Of a stretch of 64,000 nucleotides of DNA, positions 32,275 to 42,181 are shown piece after piece. Within the stretch, counting starts at the first letter, position 1, and every line of letters starts with the position of its first letter. A program made the position numbers and the translations under genes. The stretch is from the NCBI RefSeq assembly GCF_902167145.1, contig NC_050099.1, positions 10,740,434-10,804,433 on the forward strand, given 5' to 3'. The notes under the pieces were generated by a model. It did not search any database. It saw only the letters and a list, made by a program, of their open reading frames with translations, and was not told where the DNA came from. This DNA comes from Zea mays. Its lineage: Eukaryota > Streptophyta > Magnoliopsida > Poales > Poaceae.

Positions 32275-34154
32275 CTCTCTCTCCAGGGGGATGTAGCCAG
32301 TTTCAGTTCAGGACAAGGGTACGGTTCTGCTGTCAGCAAGGTGGAGGGTTCATCGTTGGGGCCACCAATGGCAGGTCCATTGGCTGAAGCTCTTGCACAA
32401 GCTGTCGCCCTGATTAATCATGCTCTTGCCAAACCTGCACCTGAAACCGCTGCTGATGTAAAACCTGTGCCTTTGGGGTCTCAGTTTCTGTCTGATGCAA
32501 AGGGTAAGAATGTTATGCAAGGAAAGGGGGATGGGGATCAAGGAGTAGTTGGTGATCTGTTTGGTAAAGGCGGCGAAAAAGAGAAAGCGCCATATTGCTG
32601 GAGGTGTTTGACGAAGGGCCATACCATGCAAGTTTGCACCGCTGATCTATGGTGTGACATTTGTCGGGCTCCCTCTCACAACACTGAACGATGTTAGAAG
32701 TTCCAGGGTACCAAACCAGCAGCTCATACGGCTGGCTATGCAGTGGATGGGCTGGGGTTCTATTATATACCCCATACTTCTTCTACCAAGCAGCCCACAG
32801 ACTCCAGGTTGGCTAGTATAAAATTTGATGGAGGGTGCTTATCAGTTCCTCAAGTGGTGGCTGAATTGGAGAGGTTAGTGTCAAACAAATGGAAATGGGA
32901 GGTACATCCTGTTGGTGATAATGAGTTCAAAACCCAATTCCCCTCTCGTGCAGACTTGAATCATATGATTGAGTGGGGGGTGGTGCAGACGAAGTTCAAA
33001 TCTTTGATGACAATAGAAGAGAAGTCGTGGCCTAAAGAGGTAAAGGCTACTTTACCAAAAGTCTGGATCCAATTCACAGGCATTCCAATGACATGATGGA
33101 ATTCTTGCTAATTTGGGCGGTTGGATCTATTTTGGGGGTAACAAAAGCTGTTGATATGAAGTTTACCAACCAATATGGTATTTGTCGTCTTCAAGTGATG
33201 GTGTTGGACCCTTTGCTGATCCCGCAGTTCATTGAGGTGGTGATTGGTGAATGTTTATTTGAGCTGCAATTTCGGGTTGAAGAAAACATGGATAGTGACA
33301 GTCCAGTTCCAGTGGATATGGATGACTTTAGCGGTGGGGAGGACGAAAATAAGTCGGATCAATTAGAGGATGTGGTTCGTGGGGGTAATTCTCTGCCCCC
33401 TAATAATAGTGCTCCAGATAGTGGCAAATCTGTTTCAAAGGGTGCTGGTAATGATGGTAATACTGGTAAAAAGGGAGCGGCACATGATGTAATTAGCTCG
33501 GTAGTCCAGTATGCTGATCTGGGTTTGGGTATGCAAGGTGTTGAACATGCTGGTAATCCCACTCAAGCTGTTGTGCCAGCAACCTCGTCGTGTATGGTTG
33601 TTTCGGTGTCGTGTACTCCGGATGTGGTAGCTATGGCTGCTGTTCCAGAAGCAACTATGGGGCTAACCGAGTCAGGCAGGAGCAAAAGAAGAAACAGGAG
33701 CGGGAATGGGGACAGCATGCAAAGAGCTTCAAAGTTGAAGGTTGCTCGCAATTTAGATGCGGTCCTCTCTACAGGTAATTCCATACGCAGCCTACCTTAT
33801 GTTCTTATTCCTGATGAAGTAGTGCAGCGGTTAACTTCTTTAGGTTTTGTTTGTGGGAATAATGATAAATCTTGGGACAAATTCCTAGAGTTGTTAACCA
33901 ATAAGTTGAGTGGTGAGTCTGGTAGTTTCGTAGATGCCAAGTCAGTTGCTTTAGAGAGAGAGGAAAAAGAGAGGTTAGAGGATCAGGAGCTAGATAACTT
34001 CATTTTGGGCTCTTTACGCAATGACATGTTGGAAGGAGTGATGGACTTTACTAGTGAGCATATAATTATGTCTCATACTAGTAGGCCTGAAGTCACAAAA
34101 AGCTCTAAGAAAAAGAGCAGGAATAGAAATAAAATAAAATCGGTTGCCCAATGA
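32260..34154 (+). pseudogene. LINE ORF1 (zinc-knuckle, DUF4283-like), interrupted
   Basis: Segment 32260-32697 ends with a CCHC-rich block (CWRCLTKGHTMQVC and CDICRAPSHNTERC) typical of plant LINE ORF1 RNA-binding proteins. After an in-frame TAG (32695-32697) the same frame resumes (32743-33096, VVAELERLVSNKWKWEVHPV...), matching DUF4283-like sequence. A frame change near 33090 leads to 33093-34154 (FLLIWAVGSILGVTKAVDMK..., then acidic, Ser-rich and a basic C-terminus KSSKKKSRNRNKIK). The order (zinc knuckles before the DUF4283-like part) is as seen, not compared with other copies. The stop TGA overlaps the ORF2 ATG as ATGA. Confidence 0.75.
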
Positions 34155-37100
34155 GAGGGGTTTTCTGGAATAGTGATGGGTTCAGAGACCCTATGAAACA
34201 TAGATTTGTGTCTGACTTGTCTAAAGAACACACTTTGTCTTTTGTAGCTATATCGGAAACAGTGAGAAAATCTTTCTCTGACTCTTTCCTGAGGAATCTT
34301 AGTGGGGGAAGGAATTTTATTTGGCACACAAAAGAACCTACAGGCCGTTCGGGGGGTATTCTGTTGGGTGTTGATTTAGATGTATTTGATATTGGTGCTA
34401 TTGATGAAGGGGAGTTTTATGTCAAGTTCAAGGTGTGTAACAAAAGCGATAGCTTCAAGTGGGCTTTAACAGTCGTCTACGGTCCAGCCCAATTTGAGAG
34501 GAAGGAGGCATTCCTGATGGAGCTAGTCCAAATGGCGAACCATGAAACCTTACCTATCTTAATAGGTGGTGATTTTAACATCCTTAGACATCCTCATGAA
34601 AAAAATAAGGACAACTTTGATCAAAGATGGCCTTTTTTGTTCAATGTCGTTATTGACGGGTTAAACCTTAAGGAGCTTAACATGACAGGGAGACAATTCA
34701 CTTGGGCCAATAACCTTCCACACCCAACTTTCAAAAAGCTGGATCGTATTTTGGTTACTACAGATTGGGAAGCTAAATATCCTTTATCCTCTGTAGTGGC
34801 GTTGAGTAGAGATATATCCGATCATACGCCTATACTCTTGAATACTGGTGAACCAGTAACAGGTAACCAATACCCTTTTAAATTTGAGATTGGATGGTTA
34901 TTACGTGATGGATTCTTTGACATGGTAAAGGATATTTGGACTTCAGTGGTGGAGGGCGATACACCATTGGAAAGATGGCAGTCCAGAATTAGGAGAGTCA
35001 GACAATACCTCATGTTTGGGCTAAAAATACTAGTGGTCATTATAAAAAGCAAAAGAAAGATCTGCTAGACAAATTAGATGATTTGGACGAAAAGGCAGAA
35101 GTGGCTCCATTGTCTAATCAGGAAATAGATCAAAAAACTTGTTTGCATTCTAAGTTGGCGCAAATACTAAGAGACGAGGAAATGAAGTGGTACCAGAGAG
35201 CTAAGTCTAATGAGCTGTTGCAAGGTGACTCTAATACGAAATATTTTCAGCTGGTTGCGACTGGTAAACACAGAAAGGCTAGAATCTTCCAACTTAAAGA
35301 TGGGGTACATACTATTCAAGGGGAGGAGGCCCTTAAGAAACATATTACTACTTATTATAAGGTTTTGTTCGGGCCACCAGATCCCTCTGCAGTTGAACTT
35401 GATGAGAATCAAGTTTTGGATATACCCCAAGTATCGGATTTAGAGAATTCGTTTTTAACTTGTCAGTTCACGGAAGAAGAGATCCGTCGGGCACTCTTCC
35501 AGATGGAGCACAACAGGGCGCCTGGTCCGGACGGTTTCCCTGCGAAGTTCTTTCAAGTGTTCTGGTCGGTTATTAAGAACGATTTGCTGGCTTTATTTGA
35601 GGACTTTCATAAAGGAGATTTATCCCTCTATAGTCTTAATTTTGGTACAATCATTCTTCTGCCAAAGTGCAGGGATGCTGAGATAATTCAACAGTACAGA
35701 CCCATCTGTCTACTGAATGTAAGCTTTAAGATTTTTACTAAAGTTCTTACAAATAGAATCTCAACTGTTGCTTCAAAGACTGTTGGCCCTACTCAATCTG
35801 CTTTCATTCCTGGTAGAAATATTATGGAAGGGGTGGTTGTATTGCATGAGACCATACATGAATTGCATAGAAACAAGCAGAGTGGAGTAATTTTCAAGAT
35901 TGATTTCGAAAAAGCCTATGATAAGGTGAAATGGTCATTTATCCAACAAACCTTAAGGATGAAGGGCTTTTCTAATATGTGGTGTGAGTGGATAGCCTTT
36001 ATTATGACTGGGGGTCATGTGGGTATCAAGGTAAATGACCAAATTGGGCCTTACTTTCAGACTCACAAGGGGTTGAGGCAAGGAGACCCGCTCTCTCCCA
36101 TTCTTTTTAATGTGGTAGTGGATATGCTTGCTATTCTGATTAATAGAGCTAAAGCAGATGGTCAAGTTGACGGTCTAGTGCCACATTTAGTAGATGGAGG
36201 GCTCTCTATCTTGCAATACGCGGATGACACCTTGTTGTTTTTTGATAATGATGTAGAGAAAGCAGCAAATATGAAGTCGCTTCTTGTAGCCTTTGAGCAA
36301 GTCTCAGGTTTGAAAATTAATTACCATAAAAGTGAGTTATTTTGTTTCGGTAAGGCAATAGAGGAGGAACATCAATATCAACAGATTTTTGGCTGTAAGA
36401 AAGGGGGGTATCCGTTTAAATACCTAGGTATCCTGATGCACTACAAGAGGTTAAGAAATAATGATTGGAAAATGATAGAGGAAAAGTTTGAAAAGAAACT
36501 CAGTGGTTGGAAAGGAAAGTTGATGTCTATAGGGGCTCGTCTTGTTCTAATTAATTCGGTACATACCAGCTTGGCTATGTTTATGTTGTCTTTCTTTGAG
36601 GTTCCTAGGGGTGTACTTGAGAGATTGGATTATTTTCGATCTAGATTTTTCTGGCAAGGTGAAAATCATAAGAAGAAATACAGGCTTGCTAGATGGAATA
36701 TCCTTTGCCAACCTAAGGATCGAGGGGGGTTAGGTATTAAGAACTTAGATCTACAAAATAAATGCTTGCTGAGTAAGTGGCTTTTCAAGCTAGTAAATGA
36801 GGATGGAATTTGGCAAAGTATGTTGCGGAATAAATACCTTAAGAGGCACACCTTGTCAAAAGTATCCTTCAGGCCAGGTGATTCTCATTTCTGGTCGGGA
36901 ATTATGAAAGTGAAAGATTTGTTTTTTAACCTAGGATCTTTTGTTTTAGGTAATGGAGAACAAATAAGATTCTGGGAGGATGTGTGGTTGGGAGACCAAC
37001 CACTCATGAGGCAATATCCTTCACTATATCATATTGTGAGACAGAAAAGTGATACATTTGCGTCTATCTTGAGGACAATCCCCCTCAATGTTTCGTTTCG

Positions 37101-37821
37101 TAGGACGTTGCGGGGTCATAACTTATCTTTGTGGTATGACCTTATTAATCGGGTGGTGCTCACTCTGCTGAGCTCTAATAGAGATGTCTTTAAGTGGAGG
37201 GAAACATCTTCTGGTCAGTTCACGGTGCAATCATTGTATCGGGCACTGATTAATAACAGTCAAATGTTTAATCACAAGCTGATTTGGAAACTGAATTTAC
37301 CCCTAAAGATTAAAATCTTTTTGTGGTATTTGGTTAAAGGGATTATTCTAACTAAGGATAACCTCATCAAAAGAAATTGGAATGGGAACAAAAAACGTGG
37401 GTTTTGTAATACTGATGAGTCTATTCAACATTTGTTTATAGAATGTCATGTTGCTCGCCATATGTGGAGGTTGTTTCACTTCTGTTTTAGTATGAGTGCA
37501 CCGAGGTCTGTTCGTCATATTTTTAGTACGTGGATCACCGGTATTGATTTAAAAACTAAGCGTCTTGTTATTACAGGTGTCTCAGTGTTTTGCTGGGCTA
37601 TTTGGATAAGTAGGAATGACTTAGTTTTTAATAATGTTTCAAGTTTTACTTATCTGCATGTTCTTTTTAGAGGTACACACTGGCTTAGATTCTGGTCTCA
37701 GCTACAAAAGGATGAAGCTGATGGAGTTTTAATAAAGAATGTCTGTTGTCGCCTGGAATCGGTGGCCATGCAATTTTGTGTTAATTTTGGTTGGAGGTTT
37801 TCTAATAGGATTGCCTTGTAA
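34151..37821 (+). pseudogene. LINE ORF2: endonuclease-reverse transcriptase with one frameshift
   Basis: Endonuclease 34151-35068 (MRGVFWNSDGFRDPMKHRFV, IGGDFNILRHPHEK, GRQFTWANN, SDHTPILL). The frame shifts near 35010-35030, and 35083-37821 (912 residues) carries the RT: NRAPGPDGFPAKFF, YRPICLLNVSFKIFTKVLTN, FIPGRNIMEG, KIDFEKAYDKVKW, LRQGDPLSPILFN, catalytic YADDTLLFF (about 36220) and FKYLGILMHYKRL. A zf-RVT near 37400 (GFCNTDESIQHLFIEC) has Gly where the first Cys is expected. No RNase H. Apart from the single shift the frame is clean to the stop, so this is a fairly recent copy. Confidence 0.85.
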
Positions 37822-38346
37822 TCATCTCACTGGTTTTATTAAGTTTCAAAAACCTTTAGTGTGTTAGTGTGTGGCTGTGTGGAGGGGTCTGTCCTTGTAT
37901 TGAGCAGTGTGATGTAACAATTTGTGTTGGCCCTAACCTCTTTTGAGGGGAAAGCCGGAACTTTCTCTCCATTATCCAAAAAAAAGTCATGATGCACAGC
38001 CGGACGATTTTGGGGATCATGTTGCGCAGTCTGGTGTTTATGTTGCATACCGCCATCATTGTTGTGTTGGGGTTACCATTATTATTTGTAGATTTATCTT
38101 TCATCTTAGTATCTTGAAAGGCAGCGTCAGTCTTGAGACCTCGTTACATGTCGAAATTTGTCGGAGTCAACGAAATGTAGAAAGATGACAAATACAGCGG
38201 AATCAACTCTGACGAAATTCGTTGGTGCACGGATAAAAGGCGAGAAAAAAACTGATGTAATTTATTGCGCCATTCTCAGACCTCGTGAACGATGTCCTCG
38301 AGAACAGAGTGTTGAGTGCACCCAGAGTTGCAGGGTAGACATGCAT

Positions 38347-38895
38347 TCAGCAGAACGAGACGGAGATGCCGAGGAGGCCGAGAACGTGAGCCACGAACTG
38401 CGCAAGATACGGTCCGGCCAGCTCGCCGCCGTCACGAGCTTCCTGTCGGGTGACCGCCCCTTGGGCCTCCACGGCCACGGCGCCACCAGCCAGCCTCGAT
38501 ATCACCCTCATGGAGTTCATGGGCACCCCGCTGGCGCACTTCTTGCCCCTGAGCAGCCCCGCCGGGGCGAGGAGCAAGTGGCCCTTGTCGATGCTGGCTG
38601 GCTACCACCTTGCCCTTGTCCGCGAACTCCCTGAAAAGCGCCACCGTGTCGTCGAGGGTCACCAGCAGCTCCGGCGTCCGGCCGCCCGGGAGGACGACGC
38701 AGTCGAAGTCACCGGCGCAGACGTCGTCCCAGTCCGTGGTCACGACGAAGTTGTGGCGCCGCCTCTACTCACTGACCGTGACGACGGACTCGCCCTTGCG
38801 CTTGGTCGGGCACGCGGCCTCGACGCGGCAGCCGCCGCCCGCCAGCGCCCGGAACGGCACGTTTGCCTCGTAGTCATCCACGTATTCCTGCACGG
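38347..38895 (-). pseudogene. DJ-1/PfpI-family gene fragment, broken
   Basis: Minus-strand translation gives QEYVDDYEANVPFRALAGGG, then CRVEAACPTKRKGES, a stop, HNFVVTTDWDDV, DFDCVVLPGGRTPELLV and DDTVALFREF. After a frame change it gives HLLLAPAGLLRGKKCASGVP and PYLAQFVAHVLGLLGISVSF. This follows the second half of plant DJ-1 homologue D / PfpI glutamine-amidotransferase-like proteins (LLLPGGRAPE, then the nucleophile elbow, then the LAAAGLLKGK helix). The segment where the catalytic Cys elbow (A-I-C-H-G) should be reads SQHRQG, so the nucleophile is lost. With a stop near 38762 and a frameshift near 38595 it cannot make a working protein. A CGTGCAG|GAATAC junction near 38886 could be an old splice acceptor. 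GC-rich, unlike its AT-rich flanks. Confidence 0.7.
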
Positions 38896-40046
38896 CGCGT
38901 CTCGGGGAAAAAAACAGCAGCGCGTGGGAAACTAACAAGCAAGGCAGCTACTACGACCGGCCGAAACTGCGGTGTGCGCGTCCGTGGCGTGTCCACGTTC
39001 CCGTTTGTTCAGCCACTAGGGCCATGTCTCCTTTGTGTATCAGCGTTTATATTCAAAAAACTAAATCTGAAAACTTGTCTCCAGTTTCTTTGATTTCATT
39101 CAAGCGATTCCAGGTCTCTCTCCAATAGCAGCAAGCTGACATTGCCGGTGGCAAGCTATTGTTGAACTCCAACGCTTGATCGATCCACGCTCGCTATGGC
39201 CTATGGCCCTGCAAGTGTGCTGGTGAAATGAGCTGCGGCCTGCGCGCGGCTAGTTTGCCGCGCGAGCTAGCAGAAGCACTAGCAGCGGCTTCACCCCTCT
39301 AAATTATTAGAAATCTAAAAGATTTAGAACAGTTTAGCCCATCTTTTTAAGTTTTAAAGTCCTAATACAAGATGGACTAAAGTTTAGGGCCGGCATACCT
39401 TGAACTACCTATTATTTCGAACTTTAATTCTAAAGTTTAGATCCCTAAAGTACAGACGAGGATATTAAAAAGAACACCTAACTCGTGCACTAGCTATGGA
39501 GGAACCCGCCGGCGCATGCTTTTCTTACCGGCTGTGCTTTGGCCATGCGCGCCATGCCAAAGTATCGTGCTTTAGAACACTAAAAAAACAACGCGCGTGC
39601 AAAGTCTCCGCTCGGCTGATCATACATCCCAGAAGCCTGCATGCATGTCAGAGATTCAATGGTCACATCAGATTGCTAGGAGATACGAGAAAATCGATGA
39701 CCCATCGAATTCTAAGTTGTGTGTTTGGCTTTAATTAGAAATGACTTCTATTATTTCTAAAGTATTTTGTATATATAAATTACATCTAGTTCGAACAACA
39801 GCTCGGTTTAATCCAATTCTACACCAAGATAAACTTTTCCAACTCAAACGCATGGATCGTCCTCCGCAGCTATTGATACATGTTGGTTTCATTTTTTTTA
39901 ACTTGTCTTGTAAAGATTTCTTTAGCATCTTAAATTTCACGTGTAAATGCATGATCACGTCCTTTATCTATTCGTTTTTTTTCTTCTTTTTGCAACTTTT
40001 CACGCAATGGTTTGGATGGAGCTCGTGTTTGGTATTAACGTTGACA
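38896..40046. other. Intergenic
   Basis: No gene found. 39295-39460 contains AGTTTAGCCCATCT facing AGATGGACTAAAGTTT, probably the relic of a small foldback element. The rest is unremarkable AT-rich sequence. Confidence 0.4.
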
Positions 40047-40048
40047 TA

Positions 40049-40279
40049 CTCCCGCAGTTCTAATTTATAGTTCGTTTTATTTTTTATTTTAAATTTGACT
40101 AACTTACCTTATTAATAAAATATAATTATTATTGATTTTTTTACTATGATATCATTTAGCACATGATATAATTTAAGTGTGGCTTTAAATTTTTCATTCT
40201 TTCTAATTTTTTTAATAAGACAAGCCGATTAAACTTGGTTACAAAAGGTTAAACAAATTATAAATTGAGACGAGGGGAG
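40049..40279. mobile_element. Stowaway (Tc1/mariner-type) MITE
   Basis: 231 bp. Ends CTCCCGCAGTTCTAATTTAT and, on the other strand, CTCCCCTCGTCTCAATTTAT, flanked by TA on both sides (40047-40048 and 40280-40281). The AT-rich interior has no coding capacity. These are the standard Stowaway features; the autonomous partner is not in the window. Confidence 0.85.
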
Positions 40280-40308
40280 TAGGATATTGTCTCTTCAGAG
40301 GAAAGATC

Positions 40309-41850
40309 CGCTACTAGAATCGTTTTATTTGGCGACTCCCACAAGCACTCGACAAAAGCCATTTTGCACTCGATAAATGATTTGCCAAGTGTCGCACTCG
40401 GCAAGGCTATGTCGAGCTTCGCACTTGGCAAAGAGCGCACAATAAAAAAATATTAGCAAAGGGCTCTTTGTAAAGTGTTCTTTTTAACGGTCACTCGGTG
40501 ACACTTTGTCGAGTACCGGAAAACATTAAGAAAAAGAAAAATTAAAAAAGAAAACCCAAAAAATATTTTTAAAATCAGGGAGGCACCCAGCTCACACTAT
40601 GCGACTAGCGACATTTTTTTCCCATATGCTATCACTTTTCACGCGCTTCACGATCCATCGGATTTAAACTCATGACCTCCCTCTCGCGTGCAGACCTAAG
40701 CATGAGACATCCGACCTGACCAATTCGGCCCAATTCACCCGGAAAAAACTGACCCAACCAATTTGACGGACAAGCACGAGCCATAGTTTTTGACCTGCAA
40801 CTATACATGGGTCGGGTACGAGCCATGATTTTTTATAAAAAAACCCGACCCAACCCAAAAAAAGCTCAACCCAAAATAAACAAAACTCGACGCAACCAAA
40901 AAAAACACGACCCGACACGTCCGACATGTAGGCATAGGCCAACCCGACCCCAACGCAATAGGTAGGGTGAAAACAGGTCGGGTATACTCGCCAGGTATCG
41001 GATACGGATAGTGCAAATACCCGTTTTTCGGATACAGATTCGAGTATTTTTATATTCAGGACGGATATGAGTAATAACTGGATAGTACGGCTTCGAATTC
41101 GGATTGGATACGAAGCGAGAACTACTCGATAAATACCCAGATATTTGGGTTGGATACGGGTACTATAAAATCCACAATATGTCAACGTTTCTTCTATTTC
41201 ATTTTCACTTCTTGCGTGAGTTATACGTGAAATCAGTCTAAGTATCCAAGTTTCAACATAATCAATACTTCACTTAACATTTTTATGTGGAAACTTGAGA
41301 TTATCTTCTTGTAAATTATTTATTAATCTTGATAATTTATTTGCAATTTCGTGGTCGAACAAGAATATTTTATGATAAGCAATTAATGTATTATCCGACA
41401 AGTATCTGATATCCGACCAAATAATATCCGTATCCGTCACTTATCCGCCCAAATAAATATCTGGTCCCTGTATCTGTATTCGTGCCATTTCTAACTATAT
41501 GTATCCGATCCCGAAATCATTTTAAATACATTAGGGTAGGATACAAGATGAGCTAATATCCGTCCATATCTACCCGTTTCACCCCTATCCATAGGTCAGG
41601 CACGTGCCATGCGAAACAACCCATGACCTGACCTTGACCCGACCCGAACCTCACCCGATCCGTCGTTTGAACAAGTCTACTATCGTGTGACCTCCTCTAC
41701 CACTCCACTCTTATCTCACTTGTACCCATATTAAGTTTTCCGGCCCACATATTATAACAAATCGAATGTAAATTATTTGTTTGATGTACTAAATGAATAC
41801 AAATGAAAATGTTGTCAACCATAAAGTTACATAACTTTTCTAGATTTTAG
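40309..41850 (+). mobile_element. Old, truncated CACTA copy of the 10203 family
   Basis: Starts CGCTACTAGAATCG (a decayed CACTACCGGAATCG), followed by degenerate CACTCGGCAAAG motifs (40335-40520) and then the family's internal sequence (ATTTAAACTCATGACCTCCCTCTCGCG, about 40660-40690). It resumes after an insertion with TATAACAAATCGAATGTAA...GTTACATAACTTTTCTAGAT (41750-41845). The right terminus is missing. Much more diverged than the copies at 10203 and 56845. Confidence 0.75.
40700..41690. repeat. Insertion with GGATACGGATA / CCCGACC repeats inside the old CACTA copy
   Basis: About 1 kb separating two parts of the CACTA sequence. Both outer parts are rich in CCCGACC/GGGTCGG words. Inside, GGATACGGATA-type words on one side face TATCCGTATCC-type words on the other around an AT-rich centre (41170-41390), so the unit looks like a degraded foldback. 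Superfamily unknown. Confidence 0.5.
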
Positions 41851-41886
41851 TAATGATCCTACGTGATTTTAGTTTCTCTAAGCTTA

Positions 41887-42181
41887 TAGCATCTCCAAGA
41901 GATCCCCAGAAAATGACTCCTCAAAATCAGTTTTAAGGGACATCTAAATAATTAGTAGGGGTAGATTTTAATCATTTCTCCAACAAATCCCTTAAAACGG
42001 CAGATTGTTTCTGGGGAGCCCAACCCCCCCCCCCCCCTCATTTGTAACTACAAATGAGGAAGTTTTAAGGGCTATGAAAAAGTTGAGAGAGCTTCAGGGA
42101 AACTGTTGGAGACACGTTTTTGGATTTTTCCTAAAAAAACTGGATTTAGAGGAGACTTCTGAGAAGCTTTTGGAGATGCTA
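41887..42181. mobile_element. Tourist-like (PIF/Harbinger) MITE
   Basis: 295 bp. Ends TAGCATCTCCAAGAG and, reverse-complemented, TAGCATCTCCAAAAG, flanked by TTA on both sides (41884-41886 and 42182-42184), the usual PIF/Harbinger target. The arms continue imperfectly (CCCCAGAAA, TTTTAAGGG). A run of about 15 C lies near 42023-42038. No coding capacity. Confidence 0.8.

Larger units (their letters stand above)
32255..37985 (+). mobile_element. L1-type LINE, nearly full length (plus strand)
   Basis: ORF1 (32260-34154) and ORF2 (34151-37821), followed by a ~160 bp 3'UTR and an A8 tail at 37978-37985. Only a few disruptions, so it is younger than its minus-strand neighbour. The endonuclease regions of the two LINEs are clearly related but far from identical, so they are different subfamilies. 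They lie head to head. The 5' boundary is approximate and no target duplication was identified. Confidence 0.85.
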
